Below, one piece after another: positions 16,566 through 23,595 of a stretch of 28,721 nt of DNA; the stretch's first letter is position 1, and each line of letters opens with the position of its first letter. The DNA lies in assembly GCA_937901915.1 (NCBI GenBank), contig CALGUD010000013.1, positions 1 to 28,721 on the forward strand, given 5' to 3'. The notes below the pieces were generated by a model, which searched no databases, was not told the origin of the DNA, and saw only the letters and a program-made list of their open reading frames with translations. The DNA is from an uncultured Flavobacteriaceae bacterium. GTDB taxonomy: Bacteria > Bacteroidota > Bacteroidia > Flavobacteriales > Flavobacteriaceae. The translations under genes and the position numbers were made by a program.

Positions 16566-16781
16566 ATGAACAGGGAAATTAAAATATGCAGTGAATGTGA
16601 AAGTGAATATTATGCCGACTCTTCAAAAATGATGAACTTATGTCCTGATTGTTTCCATTATTTATACGGCTATCAAAATTGCAATCATGATTTTAAAAAT
16701 GGGAGATGTGTCAAATGCTATTGGAATGGTACAAGCTCTAAATATATTCAGGGACTAAAAAATAAAGAATCAAATACCTAA
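16566..16781 (+). CDS. Small double zinc-ribbon protein
   Basis: The 71-residue protein has two four-ligand sites. One is C8-x2-C11 with C26-x2-C29; the other is C39-x-H41 with C48-x2-C51 (CNHDFKNGRCVKC). This is close to rubredoxin-like ribbons with treble-clef spacing. It is too short for more domains. It follows the other zinc-ribbon gene by 58 bp. Similar small proteins of unknown role are common in Bacteroidota accessory DNA. Confidence 0.6.
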   Translation: MNREIKICSECESEYYADSSKMMNLCPDCFHYLYGYQNCNHDFKNGRCVKCYWNGTSSKYIQGLKNKESNT

Positions 16782-16853
16782 AAAAACTGGAATTTAACAA
16801 AAGGCTTTACCTAGGGTTATTAGGACAATATTTACCATTACAATTCACAGCCC

Positions 16854-16884
16854 TTGAACTTTTTATCATATTCCCCTATATTTG
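16854..16884 (+). promoter_or_regulatory. Promoter of the AraC-VOC-DUF1569 operon
   Basis: TTG at 16854-16856 and TATATTTG at 16877-16884 are 20 bp apart, a very good match to the Bacteroidota -33/-7 promoter. It is 75 bp upstream of the AraC-type gene. The 178-bp spacer 16782-16959 holds nothing else that I recognise. Confidence 0.65.
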
Positions 16885-16959
16885 AAAGAGACATAAATGA
16901 ATAAAGTGTATTTATTAAGTTGCGGTCATTAATAAAGACACCATGTAAAATTTATAGAG

Positions 16960-17406
16960 ATGATAGAATACCCCAAAGTATATTTATACAGACGAATAGT
17001 TCAGGCAAAGCTTTTTATTGATAAAAACTATGCTTCCAAAATAGACCTTACTAACATTTCCGATGAAGCTTATTTTTCCAAATTTCATTTTATTCGCCTG
17101 TTTAAATCCATGTATGGTAAAACTCCGCATCAATATTTAAAATATGTCAGAATTGAAAAAGCAAAAGAATTTTTAAAAAGCGAAACATCCATTACCGATG
17201 TCTGTTACTCGGTTGGTTTTAATAGTATTACGTCCTTCAGCGGACTTTTTTCAAAAACGGTTGGTGTATCGCCTTCGGAGTATGTAACACGACACAAAAA
17301 AACAAAAGAGAATACAATCAAAAATCCACTTTCATTTGTACCGGGCTGTTATGCTTATCAACACGGTTGGTTAGAAAATAGCAATTTTGAAGAAGTCAAC
17401 AAGTAA
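16960..17406 (+). CDS. AraC-family regulator (HTH-only type)
   Basis: The 148-residue protein is almost all AraC DNA-binding domain. Residues about 10-105 hold both helix-turn-helix units: IDLTNISDEAYFSKFHFIRL, then TPHQYLKYVRIEKAKEFL, DVCYSVGFNSITSFSGLFSK and VGVSPSEY. The remaining 35 residues (FVPGCYAYQHGW) are a small tail. There is no ligand domain. It heads the operon with the VOC and DUF1569 genes, a three-gene order I recall from Bacteroidota. It likely regulates the operon, perhaps sensing via partner proteins. Confidence 0.88.
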   Translation: MIEYPKVYLYRRIVQAKLFIDKNYASKIDLTNISDEAYFSKFHFIRLFKSMYGKTPHQYLKYVRIEKAKEFLKSETSITDVCYSVGFNSITSFSGLFSKTVGVSPSEYVTRHKKTKENTIKNPLSFVPGCYAYQHGWLENSNFEEVNK

Positions 17407-17451
17407 ATCATTGTTTAAGTTTGAAATGAATTAACTCAAACATAAACAACC

Positions 17452-17886
17452 ATGATTACTAAAATGACCGTTGCAAATATCCACGTTTTAGACCAGAACA
17501 GTGCTTATGACTTTTATGTTAACAAATTAGGTTTCAAAGTTGTAGATGATATACCTATGGGTCCCGATTCACGCTGGCTTACCGTTTCACCACCGGAACA
17601 ACCCGATTTACAATTGGTGCTTTTTCCTGTAAAGGAGAGCAAAATGTTTCCTAAAGAAATTGCCAAAACCCTGGTTGACCTTATTAAAAAAGGAATATTT
17701 GGCTGTGGTGTGCTAACCTGCAAAGATGTTTTTGCTACTTATGAAGAGCTTAAAGCCAAAGGCGTCGAATTTATAAAACCACCTACTAAAGAATTTTATG
17801 GAACGGAAGCACTATTTAGAGACGATTCAGGAAACTTTTTTTCTTTGCAACCTATAAATAATTTTGACAATGAAAACAATATTTGA
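17452..17886 (+). CDS. VOC-family protein
   Basis: The 144-residue protein has the glyoxalase-like double module: VANIHVLDQNSAYDFYVNKLGF, then a WLTVSPPEQPDLQLVLFPV strand pair, GVLTCKDVFATYEELKAKGV, and FRDDSGNFFSLQP. The usual metal-ligand positions on the second half are not kept (LTC and FSL instead of His and Glu). The relatives I recall of this subgroup are non-metal ligand binders. It sits 45 bp after the AraC gene, and its end overlaps the DUF1569 gene by 17 bp, which indicates translational coupling. Confidence 0.85.
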   Translation: MITKMTVANIHVLDQNSAYDFYVNKLGFKVVDDIPMGPDSRWLTVSPPEQPDLQLVLFPVKESKMFPKEIAKTLVDLIKKGIFGCGVLTCKDVFATYEELKAKGVEFIKPPTKEFYGTEALFRDDSGNFFSLQPINNFDNENNI

Positions 17887-18322
17887 TACCCAGGTTCGCG
17901 AAGAATTGATTGTTAGAATAAACTCATTAAACATAGATCATAAAGCACAGTGGGGTAAAATGAACCTTTTTCAAATGATTGAGCACAATACGTATTGGAA
18001 CGGTTGGATTTTAGGAACAGCCAAGCATAGATATAAGCAGGATTTTATAGGTAAAATATTCGGAAAAATAGGCTTGAAAAAAATGATTAAAAATGAAAAA
18101 CCTTTTGATAAAAACATTCCGACTTCCTCTCAATTTAAAGTGAAAGAAACAAACGGAGATATAGAAGCAGGTAAATTAAAATGGATTTCGTTAATAAAAA
18201 CATATGAAAATTACGACAATCCGGCCTTTATCCACGATTTTTTTGGAAAAATGACTAAAGAGCAGATAGGTATTTTAGCATATAAACATTCAGACCATCA
18301 TTTGAGGCAGTTTGGAGTATAA
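17870..18322 (+). CDS. DUF1569 (DinB-like) protein
   Basis: Starting at ATG 17870 (MKTIFDTQVREEL) gives 150 residues; a TTG two codons earlier is less likely. The sequence has the DUF1569 hallmarks: 'WGKMNLFQMIEHN' (the first His) and the closing 'KHSDHHLRQFGV' with its H-x3-H type ligands, typical of the DinB/YfiT-type four-helix bundle. A metal site is likely; the enzyme activity is not known. It overlaps the VOC gene and closes the operon. Confidence 0.85.
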   Translation: MKTIFDTQVREELIVRINSLNIDHKAQWGKMNLFQMIEHNTYWNGWILGTAKHRYKQDFIGKIFGKIGLKKMIKNEKPFDKNIPTSSQFKVKETNGDIEAGKLKWISLIKTYENYDNPAFIHDFFGKMTKEQIGILAYKHSDHHLRQFGV

Positions 18323-18397
18323 GGAGACTATGAACCTAAATAGGTGTTTATATAAACGTGTATTATTTTAAAAATACATATGTAATTAATTTCTTCT

Positions 18398-18405
18398 TAT
18401 CTTTA
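18398..18405 (+). promoter_or_regulatory. Antitoxin promoter box, copy 1
   Basis: TATCTTTA lies 24 bp before the antitoxin ATG in a stretch (about 18350-18430) that recurs almost base for base at 19800-19864. Copy 2 reads TATCTTTG, an exact -7 match, so this was probably a functional promoter before divergence. Confidence 0.45.
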
Positions 18406-18428
18406 TTTAAGAACTCAAAAAATGTGTG

Positions 18429-18683
18429 ATGAAGACAAAATTGACTTTAACAATTGAGGAGGAAATTATAAAAAGAGCTAAAAAATATGCGAAAGATAAA
18501 AATAACAGTTTATCTGGTATCATAGAGATTTACTTAAAAATCCTGACTAAAGAAGAGCAAAAGGAAAAAACTCAAAAACTTAATCCGGTTGTGCAATCAC
18601 TTAAAGAGTCTTTTAAAATGCCAGAAAAAAGCATGGATTATAAAAAGAAACTCAGGGATAGATTAGAAAAAAAATATTTGTAA
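18429..18683 (+). CDS. DUF6364-type antitoxin
   Basis: The 84-residue protein starts MKTKLTLTIEEEIIKRAKKY, the beta-strand and first helix of the ribbon-helix-helix antitoxins of the DUF6364 group. SLSGIIEIYLK follows, then a C-terminal tail (PEKSMDYKKKLRDRLEKKYL) of the kind that binds a PIN-domain toxin. In this family the toxin gene starts directly after the antitoxin stop. Here only a stump remains at 18684, so the antitoxin looks orphaned. A second, badly damaged copy of the same gene lies at 19864. Confidence 0.7.
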   Translation: MKTKLTLTIEEEIIKRAKKYAKDKNNSLSGIIEIYLKILTKEEQKEKTQKLNPVVQSLKESFKMPEKSMDYKKKLRDRLEKKYL

Positions 18684-18722
18684 ATGGATAAGGTTCTTAT
18701 TGACTATGGAAACGAATCATAA
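18684..18722 (+). pseudogene. Stump of a PIN-domain toxin gene
   Basis: The ATG directly abutting the antitoxin stop opens a 12-codon frame MDKVLIDYGNES. The first seven residues match the usual PIN-toxin start MxxVLIDTDV, whose Asp is the first catalytic acid, and the distance from the antitoxin is that of DUF6364-PIN pairs. After codon 7 the match stops and the frame ends at 18722, inside the next gene's first codons. The toxin has been lost by deletion or replacement. Confidence 0.6.
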
Positions 18723-18960
18723 ATTAAGAGAACAGATTTTTGAAATAATAAAGAATCAAATCAGAGACAACGATCCGCCTGAGACTAAAGTAACATATGA
18801 CAGATTGCTAAAACAAGGATTTGATGATTTTCAAACCAGGCAAATGATTGGCCAATGTTTAGCAGTTGAGTTATTTCATGTTATGAAATACGGTAAGCCT
18901 TATAACAATGAGCGTTATATTAAAAATTTAAAAGCTTTGCCAAAGGAACCGTTTGAGTAA
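18706..18960 (+). CDS. Small DUF1841-like protein
   Basis: The ATG at 18706 (METNHKLREQIFEII) yields 84 residues; a TTG at 18700 is possible. The protein reads REQIFEIIKNQIRDNDPPET, then LLKQGFDDFQTRQMIGQCLA and MKYGKPYNNERYIKNLKALP. This is a pattern I recall for small helical Bacteroidota proteins annotated as DUF1841-like. It is soluble and helical, with no known function. It lies where the toxin gene of the upstream antitoxin should be and overlaps the stump by 17 bp, so it is probably transcribed from the antitoxin promoter. Confidence 0.6.
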   Translation: METNHKLREQIFEIIKNQIRDNDPPETKVTYDRLLKQGFDDFQTRQMIGQCLAVELFHVMKYGKPYNNERYIKNLKALPKEPFE

Positions 18961-18984
18961 ACAATAACGTACTTAAAAAGTCAG

Positions 18985-19030
18985 TAAAAAAGCTGAGATA
19001 TACTTTAAACAACAACTCAGTTACTTTTTT
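18985..19030 (+). terminator. Possible terminator
   Basis: AAAAAAG-CTGAG pairs with CTCAG-CTTTTTT with a TTA bulge on the right arm, ending in a T run. It would close the antitoxin transcript. The long loop (18 nt) lowers confidence. Confidence 0.4.
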
Positions 19031-19181
19031 GTAAAATCATTACATTTATAAATTCAAAAAGGTGTTAAGTTGGTTGTGGCTCATTAAGAAACAATTTAAA
19101 GCTCAAAAAATGAAAATATTGAGCTATAAACAGTGTATTTATGAGCTAAAGAATTCAGATAATTCATTAGCATTGTTAAAA

Positions 19182-19739
19182 ATGAGATTTTCAATTATAA
19201 TTTTAATACTGGTTTTAACTTTCTCATCCTGTAAGAAAAAGGTAGAGAGAGAATCTGAACAAAAATCTGAGCCAAAAAAAGAAGAAACTACAGCAGAAAT
19301 AAAATTCAGGCCAGCTGAAAAAGTTGATTTATCTAAAGTTCCCGACTCTTTGGAATTAACCGACAGGAAACTTATTGGTGATTTTAATGGAGACAATACA
19401 GCGGACATTGCCTTTATAGTAAAAAACAAAAACAACAATAAAACAGGTGTTTTAATAATTCACAACTCTAAAAATCAAGAGAATTACGTTTTTGGAGCGG
19501 GTAAAGAGGTTGATTATATGACCGATTTAAGTTGGATAGAAGTTTTTAAAATTTTACCAAAAAATGATGTGGTCTCACCCACTTTAGTTGATGAAGAAAC
19601 CGGAGACATTATCGGGCAAGACGAAAGTCGGAATTTTACACTTATTGGAAACGGAATTTATATGGGTGTTGAGGAATCTCACGGTGGCGGAATTATATTC
19701 TGGAATGGAAAGGAATACCAGTGGTATCATATAGAGTAA
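19182..19739 (+). CDS. FG-GAP-like lipoprotein
   Basis: The ATG at 19182 gives MRFSIIILILVLTFSSCKKK with lipobox FSSC (Cys17); the open frame reaches back to 19062 but without signal character. The mature protein of about 169 residues starts with a long charged linker (ERESEQKSEPKKEETT), then LIGDFNGDNTADIAFIVKN, which fits the Ca-binding loop of FG-GAP/dockerin-like repeats (D-x-N-G-D-x3-D-I). A beta-rich C-terminus with GGGIIFWNGKEYQWYH follows. It is likely anchored in the outer membrane or periplasm. No partner gene is visible. Confidence 0.65.
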   Translation: MRFSIIILILVLTFSSCKKKVERESEQKSEPKKEETTAEIKFRPAEKVDLSKVPDSLELTDRKLIGDFNGDNTADIAFIVKNKNNNKTGVLIIHNSKNQENYVFGAGKEVDYMTDLSWIEVFKILPKNDVVSPTLVDEETGDIIGQDESRNFTLIGNGIYMGVEESHGGGIIFWNGKEYQWYHIE

Positions 19740-19834
19740 AATTATACCTGTAACATCTCGAAATTTTGGGAAAATGTTCACTCATAAATAAAAATGTGCT
19801 TTTTTTTTAAAACATACGTGTTAGTTTATCTTCT

Positions 19835-19842
19835 TATCTTTG
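19835..19842 (+). promoter_or_regulatory. Antitoxin promoter box, copy 2
   Basis: TATCTTTG is an exact -7 match, 21 bp before the ATG at 19864 of the decayed antitoxin copy. It is conserved with the copy 1 promoter at 18398 and could still fire, now giving a transcript into the Imm11-like gene at 19953. Confidence 0.5.
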
Positions 19843-19863
19843 CTTAGAAGCTCAAAAAAGTGC

Positions 19864-19939
19864 ATGAATAAGAAATTGACTTTAACAATTGAGGAAGAAA
19901 TTATTTAATAATCCTGACTAAAGAAGAGCAAAATTAAAA
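19864..19939 (+). pseudogene. Deleted second copy of the DUF6364-type antitoxin
   Basis: The ATG at 19864 encodes MNKKLTLTIEEEII then a stop at 19906, nearly the same as the first 14 residues of the antitoxin at 18429 (differing at residues 2-3). The nucleotide match resumes at once with the segment ATCCTGACTAAAGAAGAGCAAAA, quoted in part, from the middle of copy 1. A block of about 64 bp has been deleted, which shifts the frame. The rest of the antitoxin and any toxin are gone. The upstream 60 bp is also homologous between copies. Confidence 0.75.
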
Positions 19940-19952
19940 AGCTATTTTTATA

Positions 19953-20543
19953 ATGTATTATGTTATTAATGATCTATACAATCCAAGCATTGACGAGGAC
20001 GAGGACGATGCTCCGTTTTTAGAAATTAATGAAGAGCAAATAATCAATCCTAAACGAGGTTGGCATAGTGCGACCCTATTAATGGATCCTCCTGGCAATC
20101 TGATAGAAATTGAAGCCACCCCCCATTTTGGATATCAAGGCCCTCCGCCCGACTATTACGATGATTCTATTTCTCTAATGTCGCCACGACTTGCTGAAGT
20201 ACTTAAAAAATGTGGTGTAAATAATATCGAACTCTACCCGGCAGTGATTAGTTATAGAGGAACAGATAAAAAATTTGATTGGTATGCTTTTAACATTGTT
20301 GGTTTAATTTCAGCAGTGGATATAGATAAATCTCAAATTAAGAATCCTGACGCCAAACTATTAATAAATAGTAGTATAAGTGGTTTCCGAATCAATGAGA
20401 AAAAAACACATGGTGAACTTATGTTTCGGCTTGCAGAAAACGTTATGGTTACTGTTGTTCATGAACAGGTTAAAAATGCTATTGAGGATTCCGGAATAAA
20501 TACCTTCGCTTTCAGCAAAACCGACGACTGGATTATACTATAG
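19953..20543 (+). CDS. Imm11-family (DUF1629) immunity-like protein
   Basis: The 196-residue protein ends with GELMFRLAENVMVTVVHEQV, VKNAIEDSGINTFAFS and DDWIIL, the conserved C-terminal motif of the imm11/MXAN_0049 (DUF1629) immunity group ('lFRL.e....ivV.e.....l...gi.G..F'). The middle carries LMSPRLAEVLKKCGVNNIEL and DWYAFNIVGLISAVD. Such proteins neutralise polymorphic toxins carried by rival strains. No toxin gene lies beside it, so it would be an orphan immunity gene. Its start is 14 bp after the antitoxin remnant, suggesting arrival by recombination at that point. Confidence 0.65.
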   Translation: MYYVINDLYNPSIDEDEDDAPFLEINEEQIINPKRGWHSATLLMDPPGNLIEIEATPHFGYQGPPPDYYDDSISLMSPRLAEVLKKCGVNNIELYPAVISYRGTDKKFDWYAFNIVGLISAVDIDKSQIKNPDAKLLINSSISGFRINEKKTHGELMFRLAENVMVTVVHEQVKNAIEDSGINTFAFSKTDDWIIL

Positions 20544-20689
20544 AAAAGAGAAGTTTTATCGGCCTTATTGAGAACAGTACAGTCAACTGATCCAGACACA
20601 CCTCCCGAATTGTAGAAGCCTTATATAAGCCCGTAAAATGCTGAATATACTTCAAAGCGTACTCATGTTTACTTCTTAAAAGATTCACT

Positions 20690-20697
20690 TATATTTG
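20690..20697 (+). promoter_or_regulatory. Promoter -7 box for the mepB-like gene
   Basis: TATATTTG matches the phylum's -7 box, with a TTTA 19 bp upstream (20668-20671) as a possible -33. It lies 53 bp before the ATG at 20750. The rest of the spacer 20544-20749 shows nothing I recognise. Confidence 0.5.
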
Positions 20698-20749
20698 AAA
20701 GTGATATTGTACCTATTGCTAATCCAAAAAATAAGGCATAATAAATTGA

Positions 20750-21244
20750 ATGGACAAAAATCTGAACCAAATTAAAGCGGAAGTTTACGATAAATGTGCA
20801 CTTGAAATTACTGAGTTCGAAACTGAACCGGAAAGTAAAGAATATAATGCCTGCCGATTTAAATTAAACGGGCTGAATGTCATTAGCAGAACTGCAAAAA
20901 TTACACCGAAAAAGGTTGGACAGTTTGTTACATTCTGGAAGAGAAACGGAAACGGCCTCATTGAACCTTTTAACGAAACCGACCAAATTGATTTTTTTGT
21001 TGTAAACGTGCTGACAGAAAACGGGTTCGGACAATTTGTTTTTCCGAAGTCTGTGCTGGTTAAAAAAGGAATAATCTCAACAGAAAGCAAAGAAGGGAAA
21101 AGAGCATTCCGGGTTTATCCGGATTGGGACATTGCAAAAAATAAACAAGCAGCACAGACTCAAAAATGGCAATTGGATTATTTTTATGAAATTGATGAGT
21201 CTACTGACTTTAAAAAAGTTGTAGAATTGTATAAAAATCAATAG
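20750..21244 (+). CDS. mepB: MepB family protein
   Basis: The 164-residue protein matches MepB, the third gene of the staphylococcal mepRAB multidrug locus. The series CRFKLNGLNVISRTAKITPK, GQFVTFWKRNGNGLIEPF, QIDFFVVNV, FGQFVFPKSVLVKKGIIS and RAFRVYPDWD with a closing KWQLDYF is characteristic. The biochemical role of MepB is not known; no mepA pump or mepR regulator is present, so it is a stand-alone copy. It has its own promoter box and precedes a VOC gene by 22 bp. Confidence 0.85.
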   Translation: MDKNLNQIKAEVYDKCALEITEFETEPESKEYNACRFKLNGLNVISRTAKITPKKVGQFVTFWKRNGNGLIEPFNETDQIDFFVVNVLTENGFGQFVFPKSVLVKKGIISTESKEGKRAFRVYPDWDIAKNKQAAQTQKWQLDYFYEIDESTDFKKVVELYKNQ

Positions 21245-21266
21245 TTTGCTGTTAAAAGAACACTGA

Positions 21267-21653
21267 ATGAAAATTGAACATATAGCCATCTGGACTTTGG
21301 ATTTAGAAAAAATGAAGGACTTTTATTTAAAATTCTTTGAATTAAGTTCTAATGAAAAATATTTTAATCCAAAGAAAAAATTCAGCTCCTACTTTTTAAA
21401 ATTTGAAAACGGTGCTCGTATTGAACTAATGCATAAGCCGGATATATCTGAATTTATTGAGAAATCGGGTTCCAAATTAGGATTGGCACATTTCGCCATA
21501 TCTGTTGGATCAAAAGAAAAGGTAGATTCGCTTACCGAAAAAATACGTGCCAATGGGTATAAAATAATTGGAGAACCGAGAACAACAGGAGATGGATACT
21601 ACGAAAGTGTTATCGCAGATCCTGAAGGTAATCTCATTGAGATAATAAAATAA
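21267..21653 (+). CDS. VOC-family protein with intact metal site
   Basis: The 128-residue protein has the full glyoxalase-fold ligand set: His5 (IEHIAIWT), Glu53 (ARIELMHKP), His75 (LAHFAISV) and Glu125 (NLIEII). ADPEGN precedes the last ligand. It belongs to the small metal-dependent VOC group (glyoxalase I/bleomycin resistance-like); the substrate is unknown. Unlike the other two VOC proteins in the window, all four ligands are kept. It probably shares a transcript with the mepB-like gene. Confidence 0.85.
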   Translation: MKIEHIAIWTLDLEKMKDFYLKFFELSSNEKYFNPKKKFSSYFLKFENGARIELMHKPDISEFIEKSGSKLGLAHFAISVGSKEKVDSLTEKIRANGYKIIGEPRTTGDGYYESVIADPEGNLIEIIK

Positions 21654-21915
21654 AACAGCATAACAATAGGTAAGCATTCGTATAGCATAGTTTGAAACAA
21701 GAATAATAAAATGAAATTGCAAATTCTACAGGTCCAGAGAGAACGAAAGATTGACTTTTGAAAAGCAGAAAACAAAATAAGGTCAACTTCGCAACCCCGA
21801 AAAGTTCATGAGCTGACTTCCTCCAACTCGATAACATTTACCACTTTGCTAAAAAAATCCTGAGTTGCATTAAATTGATGGAATAATATTTGATAGGGGT
21901 TACAAAACTCATATT

Positions 21916-22677
21916 ATGAAAAAAGCTATACTGGTATTGTTATTTACTTTCGGAATTAAGACGGCTTTCGCAAAATGTGCAATGAGTGGGATGACTTTCT
22001 TGCCTGAACAAAAAGAAATTAGCCTTAATTCAATGTTTATCATTCAAGGTTACTCTGTAAGTCAAAAAACAGTTAATAGTTTTATAAACCGGAAGATATT
22101 CCTGGAAAGTGAAAACGGGGAACTGGTTGAATTGCTTTTAATTGAAATCTTAAAAGGAAAAAAGGAGTTGACCCAGGCTATTTTTAAAACATCAGGAGAG
22201 TTAAAATCCTATACTACATATTTTTTAAAATATTCAAACCAAACTGAAACCGAAACCCAGGAAATGACGAAATGGAATTCGGATAAAAAAGAAAGAGAAA
22301 GAGTTTATTGGAAAACAACTGATAAAAAATCTGCAGAACCTCTTAATCCAGAGCTAAAAGCAGTTTTCGATAAAACAGAAGTTGTTCCTTTTGGTTGCGG
22401 GCCATCTTCGAATGCTATTTTTGACGTAAAAAACCAATCAAATTCAGAAGTTTGGTATAAAACCGAAGTTATTGACTTAGCAACAAACGAAAAGACAATT
22501 TATTACCTCAGGGAATGGGATGGTAAACTTCAGGTTGGACATGGAATGTGTTCAGGAGCTTTTACATTTAGTGAAAAAGGAAAGTATAATGTCCGCTTTA
22601 CACCCATGAACACAGATGGTAAATCATTAAACACAACCGAATGGATAACATTTGAAAGCCCCGTTTATGAATGGTAA
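21916..22677 (+). CDS. Secreted protein of unknown function
   Basis: The 253-residue product starts MKKAILVLLFTFGIKTAFA, a clear signal peptide with cleavage after AFA; Cys21 follows but there is no lipobox. The mature part seems to have two beta-rich halves. The second (from about 155) carries FGCGPSSNAIFDV, YYLREWDGKLQVGHGMCSGAF and YNVRFTPMN, with two Cys that could form a disulfide. A TTG...AATATTTG pair at 21865-21892 may be its promoter. The 262-bp spacer before it (21654-21915) shows no other recognisable feature. Confidence 0.6.
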   Translation: MKKAILVLLFTFGIKTAFAKCAMSGMTFLPEQKEISLNSMFIIQGYSVSQKTVNSFINRKIFLESENGELVELLLIEILKGKKELTQAIFKTSGELKSYTTYFLKYSNQTETETQEMTKWNSDKKERERVYWKTTDKKSAEPLNPELKAVFDKTEVVPFGCGPSSNAIFDVKNQSNSEVWYKTEVIDLATNEKTIYYLREWDGKLQVGHGMCSGAFTFSEKGKYNVRFTPMNTDGKSLNTTEWITFESPVYEW

Positions 22678-22700
22678 AATATTAAAAATACTATACTTTA

Positions 22701-22751
22701 CCCCGATAGCGCGGATTTGTAACCCCGATAGCGCGGATTTGTAATCCGTGC
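22701..22751. repeat. REP-I palindrome, left, with a tandem half copy
   Basis: A 22-bp sequence beginning CCCCGATAGCGCGGATTTG is present twice in tandem (22701-22722, 22723-22744). The second copy continues to TCCGTGCC and forms a hairpin (GCGCGGATT / AATCCGTGC, TGT loop). It is the reverse complement of the palindrome after the RAYT gene. Confidence 0.85.
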
Positions 22752-22779
22752 CATTATAAATTATTTGTAGTCATTTTCT

Positions 22780-22787
22780 TATATTTG
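22780..22787 (+). promoter_or_regulatory. Promoter -7 box of the RAYT gene
   Basis: TATATTTG, 13 bp before the ATG at 22801, implies a very short leader. No TTTG is found 19-20 bp upstream. Confidence 0.45.
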
Positions 22788-22800
22788 TTTTTTATTCAAA

Positions 22801-23355
22801 ATGTCTACAAAATATAAAGCTACAACTACCGATACTGCTTATTTTATAACCATTACCACTGTTGGATGGATAGATGTCTTTACCAGGTTAAATCAAAAGT
22901 ATAATATCATCAATGCTCTTGACTACTGCCAGAAATACAAAGGTTTAGAAATTTATGCCTATTGTATTATGTCCAGCCATATCCATTTATTTTGTAAAGC
23001 TGTAGATGGGCATATTTTATCTGACATCATGAGAGATTTTAAAAAGTATACATCCAAGAAGATAATTAATACTATTTTCGAAGAACCCGAAAGTAGAAGA
23101 GAATGGATGTTGGAGAATTTTGCAAAAGCTTGTGAGCATTTAAAGAGAGACCAGCAATATAAAGTATGGCAGGATGGCTATCATGCTGAAGTAGCCGAGT
23201 CAAATAGGTTTATTAAACAAGAAATACAATACATACACAACAATCCAGTCGTTGAAAAGATTGTAGAAAGGCCTGAAGATTATTATTTTAGCTCTGCACG
23301 AAATTATGCAGAGCTTGATAATGATTTAGAAGTTTTTGTGTTAAATTTATTTTAA
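22801..23355 (+). CDS. REP-associated tyrosine transposase (RAYT)
   Basis: The 184-residue protein is a Y1 transposase of the TnpA_REP type. The metal-binding HUH is H60-I-H62 in 'CIMSSHIHLF', and the catalytic Tyr is probably Y144 in 'EIQYIHNNPVVEKIVERP', preceded by the GYHAEVAESNRFIK helix. The length is complete for a RAYT (about 150-190). It cuts and joins single-stranded palindromic DNA, here most likely the REP-I hairpins that flank the gene in opposite orientation. A 92%-like copy of its last 65 codons recurs at 24980. Confidence 0.92.
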   Translation: MSTKYKATTTDTAYFITITTVGWIDVFTRLNQKYNIINALDYCQKYKGLEIYAYCIMSSHIHLFCKAVDGHILSDIMRDFKKYTSKKIINTIFEEPESRREWMLENFAKACEHLKRDQQYKVWQDGYHAEVAESNRFIKQEIQYIHNNPVVEKIVERPEDYYFSSARNYAELDNDLEVFVLNLF

Positions 23356-23375
23356 GTTTTAAGCAATATGTTTTT

Positions 23376-23405
23376 GCACGGATTGCAAATCCGCGCTATC
23401 GGGGT
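23376..23405. repeat. REP-I palindrome, right (inverted)
   Basis: GCACGGATT-GCA-AATCCGCGC followed by TATCGGGG is the reverse complement of the left palindrome except one base. It starts 20 bp after the RAYT stop. A shorter piece (TTTGCGGAGCG) at 23411-23421 looks like a remnant of the REP-II family described below. Confidence 0.85.
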
Positions 23406-23479
23406 CAAACTTTGCGGAGCGATGATATGATAAGTATTATACAATTACATATTTAAAATTAGATATTAAGTAATAAAAA

Positions 23480-23582
23480 TTGCTCAAAGTCGTGAGACTT
23501 TGCGCAGCGGGAATAGTATGGTAGATAGAGAAAGATTAGATCCATCAGACCCTGCTGCGCAAAGTCTCCCGACTTCGCGCAA
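23480..23582. repeat. REP-II palindrome pair, inverted
   Basis: TTGCTCAAAGTCGTGAGAC and on to TTTGCGCAGCGG (23480-23510) is mirrored by CCTGCTGCGCAAAGTCTCCC and on to TCGCGCAA (23551-23582). Each copy has a CAAAGTC/GACTTTG hairpin with a 4-nt loop (GTGA or, inverted, GGGA). Two more direct copies lie at 24670 and 24946. This is a BIME-like arrangement. Confidence 0.8.
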
Positions 23583-23595
23583 AAGTATAAAGTTA

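Larger units (their letters stand above)
22701..23405 (+). mobile_element. RAYT element with flanking inverted palindromes
   Basis: The unit comprises the left palindrome, promoter box, the single RAYT gene and the right inverted palindrome, i.e. a complete REP-RAYT arrangement. RAYTs are domesticated IS200/IS605-type Y1 transposases that act on the palindromes around them. The same palindrome recurs at 23606 and, decayed, at 25192. Confidence 0.75.

Noticed and set aside
20544..20680. Possible insertion-sequence end around GATCCAGACACACCTCCC
   Set aside because: It looked like a terminal repeat, but no matching inverted copy or transposase is present nearby.
187..22677. A chromosomal integron with gene cassettes, suggested by many single genes on one strand
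   Set aside because: I looked for attC-type core sites (GTTRRRY and RYYYAAC pairs) in the spacers and saw no recurring set. Spacers carry their own promoters, and no integrase gene is present.
23500..23595. TTG-started N-terminal extension of the SymE-like frame
   Set aside because: The 32 extra codons are read from REP-II DNA and a linker, which is palindrome-derived. The ATG at 23596 is the more reasonable start.
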